Positions 45,767-53,828 of a DNA stretch of 64,000 bases are shown here, piece by piece; positions within the stretch are counted from its first letter, which is position 1; each line of letters starts with the position of its first letter. The translations under genes and the position numbers were made by a program. A model generated the notes under the pieces. The model made no database searches and had not been told where the DNA came from. It saw nothing but the letters and a program-made list of their open reading frames with translations. Source of the DNA: Veillonellaceae bacterium DNF00626 (GTDB lineage: Bacteria; Bacillota; Negativicutes; Veillonellales; Dialisteraceae); contig KQ960829.1 of NCBI GenBank assembly GCA_001553355.1, positions 31,752-95,751 of the forward strand. Direction: 5' to 3'.

Positions 45767-46026
45767 GCTTGATTCTCCTCTATCAACGCTAAAAGTTACA
45801 ACTTTCTTTCATATGTTCTTTTTATAGATTAATATAAAACTATTTTATTGTCAAATAATATGCAACATACGAAAATTTCTTCTCATTTCTTATATTTCAA
45901 ATTCCAATTCGTTATTTTTTATTTCTTGGGAACTGTAGTAAGCTATAGACGTAAAAACGATGCAGCCAACTTGTGTATTAACAACCATTTTTAATACTGT
46001 TTACATTGCGGAAAGGAGCGATGATT

Positions 46027-46212
46027 ATGACAGTCAAGAAAAAACAAATTTTTGGTAGAATTTTGCAGCATCGTTTAGAATCTGCAAAACTTTTCCCCAA
46101 TTTAGGTGAAACCGGTAAAGCTTTCACGGAGTATGTACAAGGTAATCCGATCAGTAAACCGGCTATCGAAAAACATGCAGAAAAAGTTAGACTATCCCTT
46201 ATATCACGGTGA
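46027..46212 (+). CDS. Small hypothetical protein, 61 aa
   Basis: TVKKKQIFGRILQHRLESAK ... KHAEKVRLSLISR. AAAGGAG lies eight bases upstream of the ATG at 46027 (another ATG at 46021). Basic, no membrane segment. Divergent from the LysR gene and followed by a terminator. No family recognised. Confidence 0.55.
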   Translation: MTVKKKQIFGRILQHRLESAKLFPNLGETGKAFTEYVQGNPISKPAIEKHAEKVRLSLISR

Positions 46213-46269
46213 TTTCTTATCAAACCTCACCTTCCTTGATGAGAGATCATTCATGTGAATATCCTGTTA

Positions 46270-46298
46270 AGTGACTCGCTGATGCGGGTCATTTTCAT
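46270..46298 (+). terminator. Terminator of the 61-aa gene
   Basis: TGACTCGC-tgat-GCGGGTCA stem followed by TTTTC on the plus strand. Confidence 0.75.
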
Positions 46299-46512
46299 TG
46301 CTCTTTTTTCTGTTTTTTAGCTTTCTTTTTTGTAAGAAAATCTGAAAGAAAGGAAAAGTGATCTTTTTTAATATCTTTTTTTGATACATTCTTTTCTTTT
46401 TTCTTTTTATAAAAATAATTTTTATCGCTAAAAAAATCTCTCAAAAACCGCGTAATTATAGCATTTTGTAAATAGTCGTTGCATAAATGCATTGCCTTGC
46501 AGGAATATCTTT

Positions 46513-46598
46513 TTGACCCTATTTATGAGAAACATATTAGCCCGGAAAAACAAGTAGCCGGACTACGCCCTTGCGAAATATGTTATTTCTCCGGATCA
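46513..46598. ncRNA. Candidate structured RNA
   Basis: GAGAAA-CATATT (46527-46538) pairs with AATATG-TTA-TTTCTC (46577-46591) with one 3-nt bulge. The inside holds GTAG-ccgga-CTAC, and TTGA/TCAA close the outside. It stands in otherwise low-complexity AT-rich DNA. No known family (6S, SRP, tmRNA, RNase P) was recognised and the strand is undecided. Confidence 0.3.
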
Positions 46599-46738
46599 AC
46601 GAAAAAGCTAAGCTACGATTTTCTCTTATTTCTTGGCGACTTTTATAGTAATCTCGAAGATAGTGTAGCACTTTGCCGACATTTTTCAGATTTCGTTTTT
46701 CTCTTTCTATTTCTTTTTTTATTTTTTTCTCTTGTATG

Positions 46739-46758
46739 TTATTCACAAGTTATCCACA
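46739..46758 (+). promoter_or_regulatory. Two DnaA boxes outside oriC
   Basis: TTATTCACA (46739-46747) and TTATCCACA (46750-46758) in the same orientation, 11 bp apart; the second is the classical consensus. They lie ~14 kb from the origin, in a non-coding region. Confidence 0.7.
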
Positions 46759-46787
46759 ATATGTAGGATAACTTTTTTATTTTACCT

Positions 46788-46820
46788 AAAAAGCCGATTT
46801 TTGAATATCGGCTTTCTTTT
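46788..46820. terminator. Bidirectional terminator after mutY
   Basis: AAAGCCGAT and ATCGGCTTT arms flanked by T-rich runs. Confidence 0.8.
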
Positions 46821-46867
46821 GTATATAAAATTGATGGGTCTGAATTATGTCAATGCTCATGATTATT

Positions 46868-47911
46868 TCATTCCACATATTTCTCTATGACTGCCGCTAA
46901 TTTGCCATGCGGCCCGGCTAAAGGAATCTTTTTGTATTCTTCCGGCGAAAACCATGCGTATTCCCCCGGTGGCACGGTGATTTTTGAGAAGAGATAGGCT
47001 TTCATGCGCCAGATACGATGGGTGAAAATGTGTGTATGTTCCCAAATTTTTTCTTCTGCTTTTCCTTGAAGGTATGTTTCTAATTCTCGGCGTGCACCCG
47101 TGACGGATGTGCCTAAGATCATCGGGCATTCCCACATGGAGGCAAGCATGCCTTTGTCCGGTCGTTTGTGAAATAATACTTTCCCTTGTTTTATCACTAC
47201 CGCACAAATAGCTTCATACGTTTTTTGTTTTTTCTTCGGCGTTCGATAGGGCAATATGTCTATTTCATTTTGCGCTAAAGCAGTGCAATCAGCTTTCAGC
47301 GGGCATTCTCCGCAACGCAGATGTTTCGGTAAGCAAATTTCTGAGGCGAAATCCATCAGTGCTTCGTTGAAGTCACCGGCATAAAGGGGCAGTGTTTCTT
47401 TCACTTTTTCTGCAATTTTCCGGCGCCCGGACGTTTTTAGTACATCATCATGTATTCCATATAGTCGAGCATATACGCGAAGGACATTGCCGTCAATAGC
47501 GGCTTCTCGTTTTCCGTAGGCTAAGGATAAAATAGCGCCGGCTGTATAGTCGCCGATGCCCGGAATGGTCATGATTTCTTTCCTTGTTTCCGGCAATTTA
47601 CCGTCATAGCAAGACATCACCATTTGCGCGCCTTCGTGTAAATGCCTAGCCCGACTATAATAGCCCAAGCCTTGCCACGCATGAAGAACCTCACTTTCGT
47701 CGGCATTGGCCAGTGCCTGTATGGTAGGAAATATTTCTTTCCATCGCTCAAAATAAGGCTTCACTGTTTCTGTGCGTGTTTGTTGAAGCATAATTTCGGA
47801 CACCCACACGTCATAAGGATTTCTCGGCGATTCTGCTCGCCAGGGGAAATCTCGCCGATGATCGGCAAACCATGAAAGAAGTTTTTCTGTCCAAGAGGTG
47901 CTATATTTCAT
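46868..47911 (-). CDS. mutY: A/G-specific adenine DNA glycosylase
   Basis: 347 residues. Removes A mispaired with 8-oxoG. Helix-hairpin-helix IPGIGDYTAGAI with catalytic Asp region (~115-140), VWVSEIMLQQTRTETV (~35-50), [4Fe-4S] cluster CLPKHLRCGECPLKADC (C-x6-C-x2-C-x5-C, ~192-208), and a C-terminal NUDIX-like MutT-related domain (~230-347) for 8-oxoG reading. Overlaps the upstream mutT gene by four bases: a two-gene 8-oxoguanine defence operon. Confidence 0.95.
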   Translation of the reverse strand: MKYSTSWTEKLLSWFADHRRDFPWRAESPRNPYDVWVSEIMLQQTRTETVKPYFERWKEIFPTIQALANADESEVLHAWQGLGYYSRARHLHEGAQMVMSCYDGKLPETRKEIMTIPGIGDYTAGAILSLAYGKREAAIDGNVLRVYARLYGIHDDVLKTSGRRKIAEKVKETLPLYAGDFNEALMDFASEICLPKHLRCGECPLKADCTALAQNEIDILPYRTPKKKQKTYEAICAVVIKQGKVLFHKRPDKGMLASMWECPMILGTSVTGARRELETYLQGKAEEKIWEHTHIFTHRIWRMKAYLFSKITVPPGEYAWFSPEEYKKIPLAGPHGKLAAVIEKYVE

Positions 47912-48384
47912 GACTTGCCCACCGCTTCAAAGAAATAATCAATGACGTGATTTCCATCTTCTCCAAAGTATACTACGCCATGAATTTGATCACCGGAAAG
48001 CATCATGGGCAACCAAATCCGATCGGCTTCCCACATGTCATTATACGGAAGATTTTCCATGGAAAACCACGCCGGCTCCATTTCGTCAGACGGTGATATG
48101 ATGCCTTCCCAGTGGTGCAAAAAGTAAATAACACCGCCGTGCGACCACGTGGGATCTGACGGCTGATGGAAATATAAATAGCCCACAGCTTTCAAATCAT
48201 CCGGGCGTGCCAAGAGTCCGCATTCTTCCTGCAATTCCCGGCATGCGCAATCTCGCATTGTTTCTCCCGGTTCAATTTTTCCTCCGAATCCATTCCACTT
48301 GCCAAGTCCCATGCCGCGCCGTTTCCGACCAAGTAAGACAGAACCATCTTTGCGAAGAGGAAATACTAAGGATGTATCTCGCAT
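47908..48384 (-). CDS. mutT: NUDIX hydrolase, 8-oxo-dGTPase-like
   Basis: 158 residues. NUDIX box GKIEPGETMRDCACRELQEECGL (~34-56; GX5EX7REUXEEXGU). The pattern RRGMGLGKWNGFGGKIEPGE and closeness to mutY favour an MTH1/MutT-like nucleotide sanitiser (8-oxo-dGTP to 8-oxo-dGMP). AAGGTGG ribosome site. Confidence 0.88.
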   Translation of the reverse strand: MRDTSLVFPLRKDGSVLLGRKRRGMGLGKWNGFGGKIEPGETMRDCACRELQEECGLLARPDDLKAVGYLYFHQPSDPTWSHGGVIYFLHHWEGIISPSDEMEPAWFSMENLPYNDMWEADRIWLPMMLSGDQIHGVVYFGEDGNHVIDYFFEAVGKS

Positions 48385-48489
48385 TTTTAACCACCTTAAT
48401 TTTTTATTTCATTGTATCACGATTACTCAAAATTCACGCTGAAAAGATTTTATCAAATAAAAAAACACGGATAATCATCCGTGCTTTCT

Positions 48490-48566
48490 TGGTGACCCAG
48501 GAGAGATTCGAACTCCCGACACCTTGATTCGTAGTCAAGTGCTCTATCCAGCTGAGCTACTGGGCC
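48490..48566 (-). tRNA. tRNA-Arg (ACG)
   Basis: 77 nt including encoded CCA. Acceptor stem GGCCCAG/CTGGGTC, anticodon stem CTTGA/TCAAG with loop CTACGAA (anticodon ACG), T-loop GTTCGAATC. Followed three bases upstream by tRNA-Trp on the same strand. Confidence 0.97.
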
Positions 48567-48569
48567 TCA

Positions 48570-48645
48570 TGGCAGGGGCAGAGGGACTCAAACCCCCAAC
48601 CTACGGTTTTGGAGACCGTTGCTCTATCAATTGCGCTATGCCCCT
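48570..48645 (-). tRNA. tRNA-Trp (CCA)
   Basis: 76 nt including encoded CCA. Acceptor AGGGGCA/TGCCCCT, anticodon arm ACGGT-CTCCAAA-ACCGT (anticodon CCA), T-arm GGGTTTGAGTCCC. First of a Trp-Arg tRNA pair. Confidence 0.97.
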
Positions 48646-48773
48646 ATTCCCACACGTAAGGGTCTTCCTCTACGTGACTGATATATAATAACAATTATTG
48701 ACTAAAAATGCAAGTATTTTTTACTCTTTGTCATAAATGATCGATAATTCATATTTCTTTTTCCATCAACCTC

Positions 48774-48802
48774 TTGCATTTCGTTTTCTTTTATCGTATA
48801 AT
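48774..48802 (+). promoter_or_regulatory. Promoter of the glycine riboswitch/AGCS transcript
   Basis: TTGCAT (48774-48779), 17-bp spacer, TATAAT (48797-48802). Confidence 0.85.
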
Positions 48803-48825
48803 CAAATTCAACTTCATATTCGTGG

Positions 48826-48985
48826 ATGATGTATGCGGGAGAAAGCATAGCTTACCGAAGGAGTAACACTCTCAGGTGCCTCAAGGGGCGGTACCGTATA
48901 CGGACACACTCTGGAGAGTCCCATGACGGGCGCCGAAGGTGTAAGGAAATATTTTCCCAATCTCTCAGGCAAAAGGACAGAGCAA
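48826..48985 (+). promoter_or_regulatory. Tandem glycine riboswitch
   Basis: Two adjacent aptamers. The first (about 48826-48915) shows GCGGGAGA, ACCGAAGGAGTAA, CTCTCAGGTGCC and GGACACACTCTGGAGAG. The second (about 48916-48985) shows GGCGCCGAAGGTGTAA and CTCTCAGGCAAAAGGACAGAG. These are the conserved glycine-aptamer strings. Downstream, AAAATACG/CGTATTTT with a T-rich tail (48985-49014) could be the expression platform. It controls the AGCS transporter that starts at 49075. Confidence 0.92.
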
Positions 48986-49074
48986 AAATACGTTTTTTCG
49001 TATTTTATCTTTTCGTACATGTTGATGACTTCCGGAGTTTCTTGGAGGTCATTTTTATTTACGAGGAGGATTTT

Positions 49075-50442
49075 ATGGACGTAACGGCGATTTTGAATCA
49101 GATTAATAGTTTTGTTTGGGGCCCACCTTTGCTGATTTTACTCGTAGGCACAGGGATTTGGCTCACCATTCGTTTGAAATTGTTGCAAATTGTGAAGCTC
49201 CCTTTGGCTTTACGCTTGATTTTTAAAGCGAAAAATGTAGGCCACGGAGATATCGACAGTTTCAAAGCTCTTTGCACTGCTTTATCGGCTACGGTCGGTA
49301 CAGGAAATATTGTAGGTGTAGCTACAGCCATTCATGCCGGAGGCCCCGGTGCTATTTTCTGGATGTGGATGGCGGCTTTCTTTGGTATGGCGACCAAGTA
49401 CGCAGAAGGTCTTTTGGCGGTAAAATATCGTGAAACGGATGCCAATGGAGAAATTGCGGGCGGCCCGATGTACTATATCAAAAATGGTATGGGCGAGAAA
49501 TATAAATGGCTCGGTTATCTTTTCGCCATTTTCGGCGTAGGTGTGGCATACTTCGGTATCGGTACTTTTGCTCAAGTAAATGCCATTGTAGATATTACCA
49601 AAATGACAATTAATTTAGATCCTATGTGGACAGGCGCCATCGTTACCGTTTTTGTGGCAGCTGTCACCTTGGGCGGACTTCAGTCTATCGCCACGACAGC
49701 CGCACGAATTGTTCCTGCTATGGCTGTGATTTACTTCATTTCAACTGTCGGCATTTTAATTGTATTTGCCTCGGAAGTTCCCGCTGCTATTGCTACTATT
49801 TTGGAATGTGCATTCACTCCTACGGCAGCTGCCGGCGGTTTCTTGGGCGCTACCGTCATGATGGCTATCCGTAATGGTGTCGCTCGTGGCGTATTCTCCA
49901 ACGAATCAGGCTTAGGCTCTGCGCCGATCGTAGCCGCAGCAGCAAAAACGAAATGGCCGGCAGAACAAGGTCTTATTTCCATGACCGGCACATTCATTGA
50001 TACCATTATCATTTGTACATTGACCGGTTTGACACTGGTCGTCACCGGCACATGGTGCGGTCTTGAAAATGGCGCGGCCCTTACCAATAATGCGTTCAAT
50101 ATGGCATATAACGGCTACGGCAGCTATATCCTCATGATAGGTCTTGTCCTGTTTGCCTTCACTACCATCTTGGGATGGAATTACTACGGTGAACGATGCA
50201 TCGAGTACATTGCCGGCGTAAAAGGAATATTGCCCTATCGCATCATCTTTATTTGCCTTATTGCCATGGGCCCGTACCTTAAATTAGAAGCCATTTGGGT
50301 ATTAGCCGATATCGTCAATGGCCTTATGGCGATTCCTAACTTGATTGCCCTTCTCTTCCTCACAGGCGTTTGCATTAAAGAAACAAATAAATACTTAGAC
50401 CACTTGAAAACCGGTCGTGAATATGAAAGTTATGACGATTAA
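49075..50442 (+). CDS. Sodium:alanine/glycine symporter (AGCS family)
   Basis: 455 residues from the ATG at 49075 (GAGGAGG upstream). About eleven membrane helices. AGCS signatures: SFKALCTALSATVGTGNIVGVATAI (~62-86), GGPGAIFWMWMAAFFGMATKYAEG, GGPMYYI and RGVFSNESGLGSAPIVAA (~274-291). Under a glycine riboswitch, so glycine or alanine is the likely substrate; uptake versus efflux of excess glycine cannot be read. Confidence 0.93.
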   Translation: MDVTAILNQINSFVWGPPLLILLVGTGIWLTIRLKLLQIVKLPLALRLIFKAKNVGHGDIDSFKALCTALSATVGTGNIVGVATAIHAGGPGAIFWMWMAAFFGMATKYAEGLLAVKYRETDANGEIAGGPMYYIKNGMGEKYKWLGYLFAIFGVGVAYFGIGTFAQVNAIVDITKMTINLDPMWTGAIVTVFVAAVTLGGLQSIATTAARIVPAMAVIYFISTVGILIVFASEVPAAIATILECAFTPTAAAGGFLGATVMMAIRNGVARGVFSNESGLGSAPIVAAAAKTKWPAEQGLISMTGTFIDTIIICTLTGLTLVVTGTWCGLENGAALTNNAFNMAYNGYGSYILMIGLVLFAFTTILGWNYYGERCIEYIAGVKGILPYRIIFICLIAMGPYLKLEAIWVLADIVNGLMAIPNLIALLFLTGVCIKETNKYLDHLKTGREYESYDD

Positions 50443-50452
50443 ATAAATAAAA

Positions 50453-50491
50453 TAAACCCGATGAACATCACTTAGATGACATCGGGTTTTC
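50453..50491. terminator. Bidirectional terminator between AGCS and M23 genes
   Basis: AACCCGATG and CATCGGGTT arms around a 16-base loop, with T-rich tails, between convergent genes. Confidence 0.85.
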
Positions 50492-50497
50492 TATTGC

Positions 50498-51409
50498 TTA
50501 TTTTTCAATTTCAACAGCACCGGGAAGGAAATATATCGGATTCACCGAATCACCATTGATTCTCACTTCATAATGGCAATGCGTGCCTGTGCTATTTCCT
50601 GTACTCCCCATAAGAGCGATAATAGTGCCTTTTTGTATTTCCTGCCCTTCTTTAACAAACACGATGGAATTGTGCGCGTACCGTGTACTATATCCATTAC
50701 CGTGATTCACTTCCACCAGATAACCATAACCCTCTGCCCAACCGGCTTTCGTCACCACGCCGTCAGCCGTCACCTGAATAGGCGTTCCATACTCACCGGT
50801 AATATCCACGCCTTCGTGAAATGTCGATCCTATCCCACCGGGACTATTTCTATATCCATAATAACTGGAAATACTACCTACCACCGGCCACGCATCCGGT
50901 ATATGACTTTTTACCTCACCCATGAGCGTATAATCAGTCCCCGTGTCATGCATAAGAAAAGAGCGCAAAGAAATATAATTCCGCATGCTTTCATTTAATC
51001 GCTCATCCAACTGATGAATACGCATGAGAAGCGCACCCGGCGTTTTCGGCTTATCAATCTTTATAACAGCCGCTTTATCAGGCACAGTCGCTGCACCGCC
51101 CTTGCCTCCGGCCGTAGAACTCTCCCCGGAAGACTTGATAAAATCCTGTAACTCCTTACCTAAACTTTCTATATTCGCCGTTTTCTCCTCTATTTCCTTA
51201 AGCTTCTCATCCGCCATCTTCAACTGATTCCGATAAAGCGCATTCTCTTGCTCCACCGATTTCAAATAATAAAGAGAAAAAATGGCCGCACCAACAATAA
51301 CAGTCACCAAAACCACGATCACTGCCAACGCCCATTTTATTTTTTTAACTTCTTGAAAAGAAATAGTAACCTTCCACTCTTCTTTTTCTTGATTTTTTTC
51401 CTTAATCAT
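50498..51409 (-). CDS. M23 (LytM-domain) peptidase, membrane-anchored
   Basis: 303 residues. One N-terminal membrane helix (WALAVIVVLVTVIVGAAIFSLYYL, ~27-50), a coiled coil (~53-92), a linker, then the LytM domain from ~185: FHEGVDITGEYGTP with zinc ligands His and Asp, and THCHYEVRI with HxH (~277-285). Both ligand motifs are intact, so it is probably an active peptidoglycan endopeptidase or divisome activator. Overlaps the DUF4446 gene by 8 bases. Confidence 0.9.
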   Translation of the reverse strand: MIKEKNQEKEEWKVTISFQEVKKIKWALAVIVVLVTVIVGAAIFSLYYLKSVEQENALYRNQLKMADEKLKEIEEKTANIESLGKELQDFIKSSGESSTAGGKGGAATVPDKAAVIKIDKPKTPGALLMRIHQLDERLNESMRNYISLRSFLMHDTGTDYTLMGEVKSHIPDAWPVVGSISSYYGYRNSPGGIGSTFHEGVDITGEYGTPIQVTADGVVTKAGWAEGYGYLVEVNHGNGYSTRYAHNSIVFVKEGQEIQKGTIIALMGSTGNSTGTHCHYEVRINGDSVNPIYFLPGAVEIEK

Positions 51410-52019
51410 GATTCTCTCTGCTATTCATACTCTTTCGATTAATTTTTTCCCTATCAAGGGCCTTCATATCTTCCTTCAATTCGCTGTTATTTTCCAAATT
51501 CTCACGACTTGCCATATGCGGCATGAGCGTATTTAACGCCCGATCAATACTCTGCGCTTCCTCTGCGGACAAAGCCTCTCGACATGCACCGGCCATCACC
51601 TGCTTCGCATAAATGCGAGAAGAATTATGCCCTGCCAAAGAAGAAATAATAAAACCGTTATTCTTTCCATCCAAAAGCGTCAACGAAAAAGACAATTTAT
51701 CCCCCGTTTCATCAAAAGCATCATAACGCACCATACCTATCTTCTGAAACGACTGCAACTGCATAGTCGCCAGAAGCTCCTGCTGATGAAGCATTTGCTT
51801 CGATGATTGAACCATTTCCCGAAGCTCCCGTATTTCCGTGGACAACTTCATTTCAATAGATGAGCCGTCTTCACCGGCCATGAAATACTTATATTTCCTA
51901 TATAAACGATTCACCTTACTCCGAAGCCACAAAAACTGCAAAATGAGAAAAATAAGAAGAATTGCCAAAAAAACGCCTAAAACCGTCCATACCATCTCAT
52001 AATTAATCAATTGTTCCAT
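51402..52019 (-). CDS. DUF4446 family membrane protein
   Basis: 205 residues. N-terminal helix (MVWTVLGVFLAILLIFLILQFLWL, ~9-32), a helical region (RLYRKYKYFMAGEDGSSIE), then GMVRYDAFDETGDKLSFSLTLLD (~95-117) and NGFIISSLAGHNSSRIYAK, the DUF4446 core. This family commonly follows parB in Firmicutes; function not known. C-terminal ~35 residues are charged and variable. Confidence 0.88.
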   Translation of the reverse strand: MEQLINYEMVWTVLGVFLAILLIFLILQFLWLRSKVNRLYRKYKYFMAGEDGSSIEMKLSTEIRELREMVQSSKQMLHQQELLATMQLQSFQKIGMVRYDAFDETGDKLSFSLTLLDGKNNGFIISSLAGHNSSRIYAKQVMAGACREALSAEEAQSIDRALNTLMPHMASRENLENNSELKEDMKALDREKINRKSMNSRENHD

Positions 52020-52022
52020 TCC

Positions 52023-52877
52023 TTATGCCTTACCTTCCTTCTTAAAAAATCCCATAAGTCGCTCAAATTCCTTATCACTGGTAAAAGAAATAGCAATCGT
52101 TCCACGATGACTATTTTTCCCCTTTCCTACCTTAATACGCACTTTTGATCCCAACGTCACCAATAACTCTTCTTCTATCGAACGAAGATAAGCACCTAAT
52201 TTATCTTCCTTTGGTACCCGTATCGTTCCCTTCATTTTTCGTATAAGATCTTCAATTTTACGTACAGACAAATCTTTCTCCACAATCATCCGAGCCAGAA
52301 GTACCATATCCGTCTTCTTTTTTAATCCCAATAACGGTCGTGCTTGTCCGGCACTCAATTTTTTCGCCTTAATTAACTCCTTCACTTCATCAGGTAACTC
52401 AAGTAAACGCAAAATATTCGCTACATACGAACGACTTTTTCCAATCATTTTTGCCATACCGTCTTGCGTCACTTCATACTCATTCATCATACGTTCATAA
52501 GCCAAACCCTCTTCCAAAGGATTCAAATCTTCCCTTTGAAGATTCTCAATAAGAGCAATTTCTGCTGTTTCCCTATCCGTATAATCACGAACAAGAGCCG
52601 GAATATCCAAAAGCCCTGCCATTTGCGACGCCCGCAAACGACGCTCACCGGCAATCAATTCATATCTATTTCCCTGAGGCCGCACAATAATCGGCTGCAC
52701 GACACCATGTTCCTTGATAGACTCCGACAAAGCTTCCAACGCTTCTTGATCAAATTCACGCCGTGGCTGCCAAGCATTCGGGATAATCATAGAAATAGAA
52801 ATATATTCCTCTTGCCCTCCATCATCACTTCCCAATAAAGCATCTAATCCTTTCCCCAATTTCCTTGCCTTAGCCAC
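52023..52877 (-). CDS. parB: Chromosome partitioning protein ParB
   Basis: 284 residues. CTP-dependent clamp loading at parS. N-terminal ParB/Srx domain: GERRLRASQMAGLLDIPALVRDY (~75-97) with the GERRxRA CTP motif, IALIENLQREDLNPLEEGLAYERM, HTH (TQDGMAKMIGKSRSYVANILRLL, ~136-158) and C-terminal dimerisation part. Overlaps parA by 8 bases. Three parS-like sites are within 6 kb. Confidence 0.95.
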   Translation of the reverse strand: MAKARKLGKGLDALLGSDDGGQEEYISISMIIPNAWQPRREFDQEALEALSESIKEHGVVQPIIVRPQGNRYELIAGERRLRASQMAGLLDIPALVRDYTDRETAEIALIENLQREDLNPLEEGLAYERMMNEYEVTQDGMAKMIGKSRSYVANILRLLELPDEVKELIKAKKLSAGQARPLLGLKKKTDMVLLARMIVEKDLSVRKIEDLIRKMKGTIRVPKEDKLGAYLRSIEEELLVTLGSKVRIKVGKGKNSHRGTIAISFTSDKEFERLMGFFKKEGKA

Positions 52878-53628
52878 GTTTAATCACCTCACGACACAAT
52901 TTTTTATAAGCCTCCGCGCCCTTTGACTTAGGTGCATAAGTTAATACAGATTCTCCAAATCCCGGCGCTTCCGACAATTTTATAGAACGAGGAATTACCG
53001 TCTTAAATAACTTCGTGCCAAAATAACGCTTTACTTCCTCTGCCACCTGGATAGATAAATTTGTACGTCCGTCAAACATCGTTAAAAGGATACCTAAAAT
53101 ATCAAGAGACGGATTAAGCCGGCGAGTGACCGATTTAATCGTTTTTACCAACTGCGACAATCCCTCCAAAGCATAAAACTCCGCCTGAATAGGAATTAAA
53201 ACAAATTCCGACGCCACTAACGTATTTAACGTCATAAGACCTAACGAAGGAGGACAATCCATCAAAATAAAATCATAATCATCTTTGATACTTTGCAATT
53301 TTTCCTTCAAAAGAAATTCCCGCCGCGGAAGAGACACCATTTCAATTTCCGCACCGGCTAAATCAATAGAAGCCGGAAGAAGAAATAATTTTCGCACATC
53401 CGTCTTTACAATAGCATTTTCAATAATTTCATCATTCAATAAAACTTCATATAAGTCCGAACGAAATTTCACTTTTTTAGAAAGTCCGCTTGTGGCATTT
53501 CCCTGTGAATCCGTATCGATCAATAATACTTTATATCCTTTATCTGCCAAATACGCCGATAAATTCACCGCTGTCGTGGTTTTTCCCACGCCGCCTTTTT
53601 GGTTGATGATACTGATAATTTTTCCCAT
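52870..53628 (-). CDS. parA: Chromosome partitioning ATPase ParA/Soj
   Basis: 252 residues. Deviant Walker A NQKGGVGKTTTAVNLS (~9-24), Walker B-like FILMDCPPSLGLMTLN (~115-130). Works with ParB on origin segregation. Located ~7 kb from dnaA. GGAG-type ribosome site. Confidence 0.96.
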   Translation of the reverse strand: MGKIISIINQKGGVGKTTTAVNLSAYLADKGYKVLLIDTDSQGNATSGLSKKVKFRSDLYEVLLNDEIIENAIVKTDVRKLFLLPASIDLAGAEIEMVSLPRREFLLKEKLQSIKDDYDFILMDCPPSLGLMTLNTLVASEFVLIPIQAEFYALEGLSQLVKTIKSVTRRLNPSLDILGILLTMFDGRTNLSIQVAEEVKRYFGTKLFKTVIPRSIKLSEAPGFGESVLTYAPKSKGAEAYKKLCREVIKRG

Positions 53629-53689
53629 AGCTCCATCCTTTCAAAAAGATAATTTTATTATACCATATTTTTCCCATTTCTTTGTCTCA

Positions 53690-53705
53690 TTTTTCACGTG
53701 AAACA
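53690..53705. promoter_or_regulatory. parS site 1
   Basis: TTTTTCACGTGAAACA, one mismatch to the universal TGTTTCACGTGAAACA, in the parA upstream region. Confidence 0.85.
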
Positions 53706-53828
53706 TTTTTCATTGTCACCTTATTTTTATCACCGACTATAAAATATCTTTATCATTACAATAAACTTATGATGCTTCCTATTTGCTATAATTGAATTAA
53801 TAGAATACGTTGACAATAGGAGGTGTCT

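Larger units (their letters stand above)
46213..46867. other. Long intergenic region with structured and DnaA-box elements
   Basis: After the terminator at 46270 the region is very AT-rich, with Lys-rich or Phe-rich open frames on both strands that look spurious. It contains a GC-richer multi-helix element (46513-46598), two DnaA boxes (46739-46758) and a bidirectional terminator (46788-46820). Confidence 0.6.

Noticed and set aside
46295..46492. Lys-rich minus-strand ORF of 65 codons
   Set aside because: Composition follows poly-A/T DNA, no ribosome site, and a TATAAT-like box lies inside it.
46479..46766. Plus-strand ORF of 95 codons
   Set aside because: Runs through the structured element and the DnaA boxes, ends in a Phe/Leu run; no start signal.
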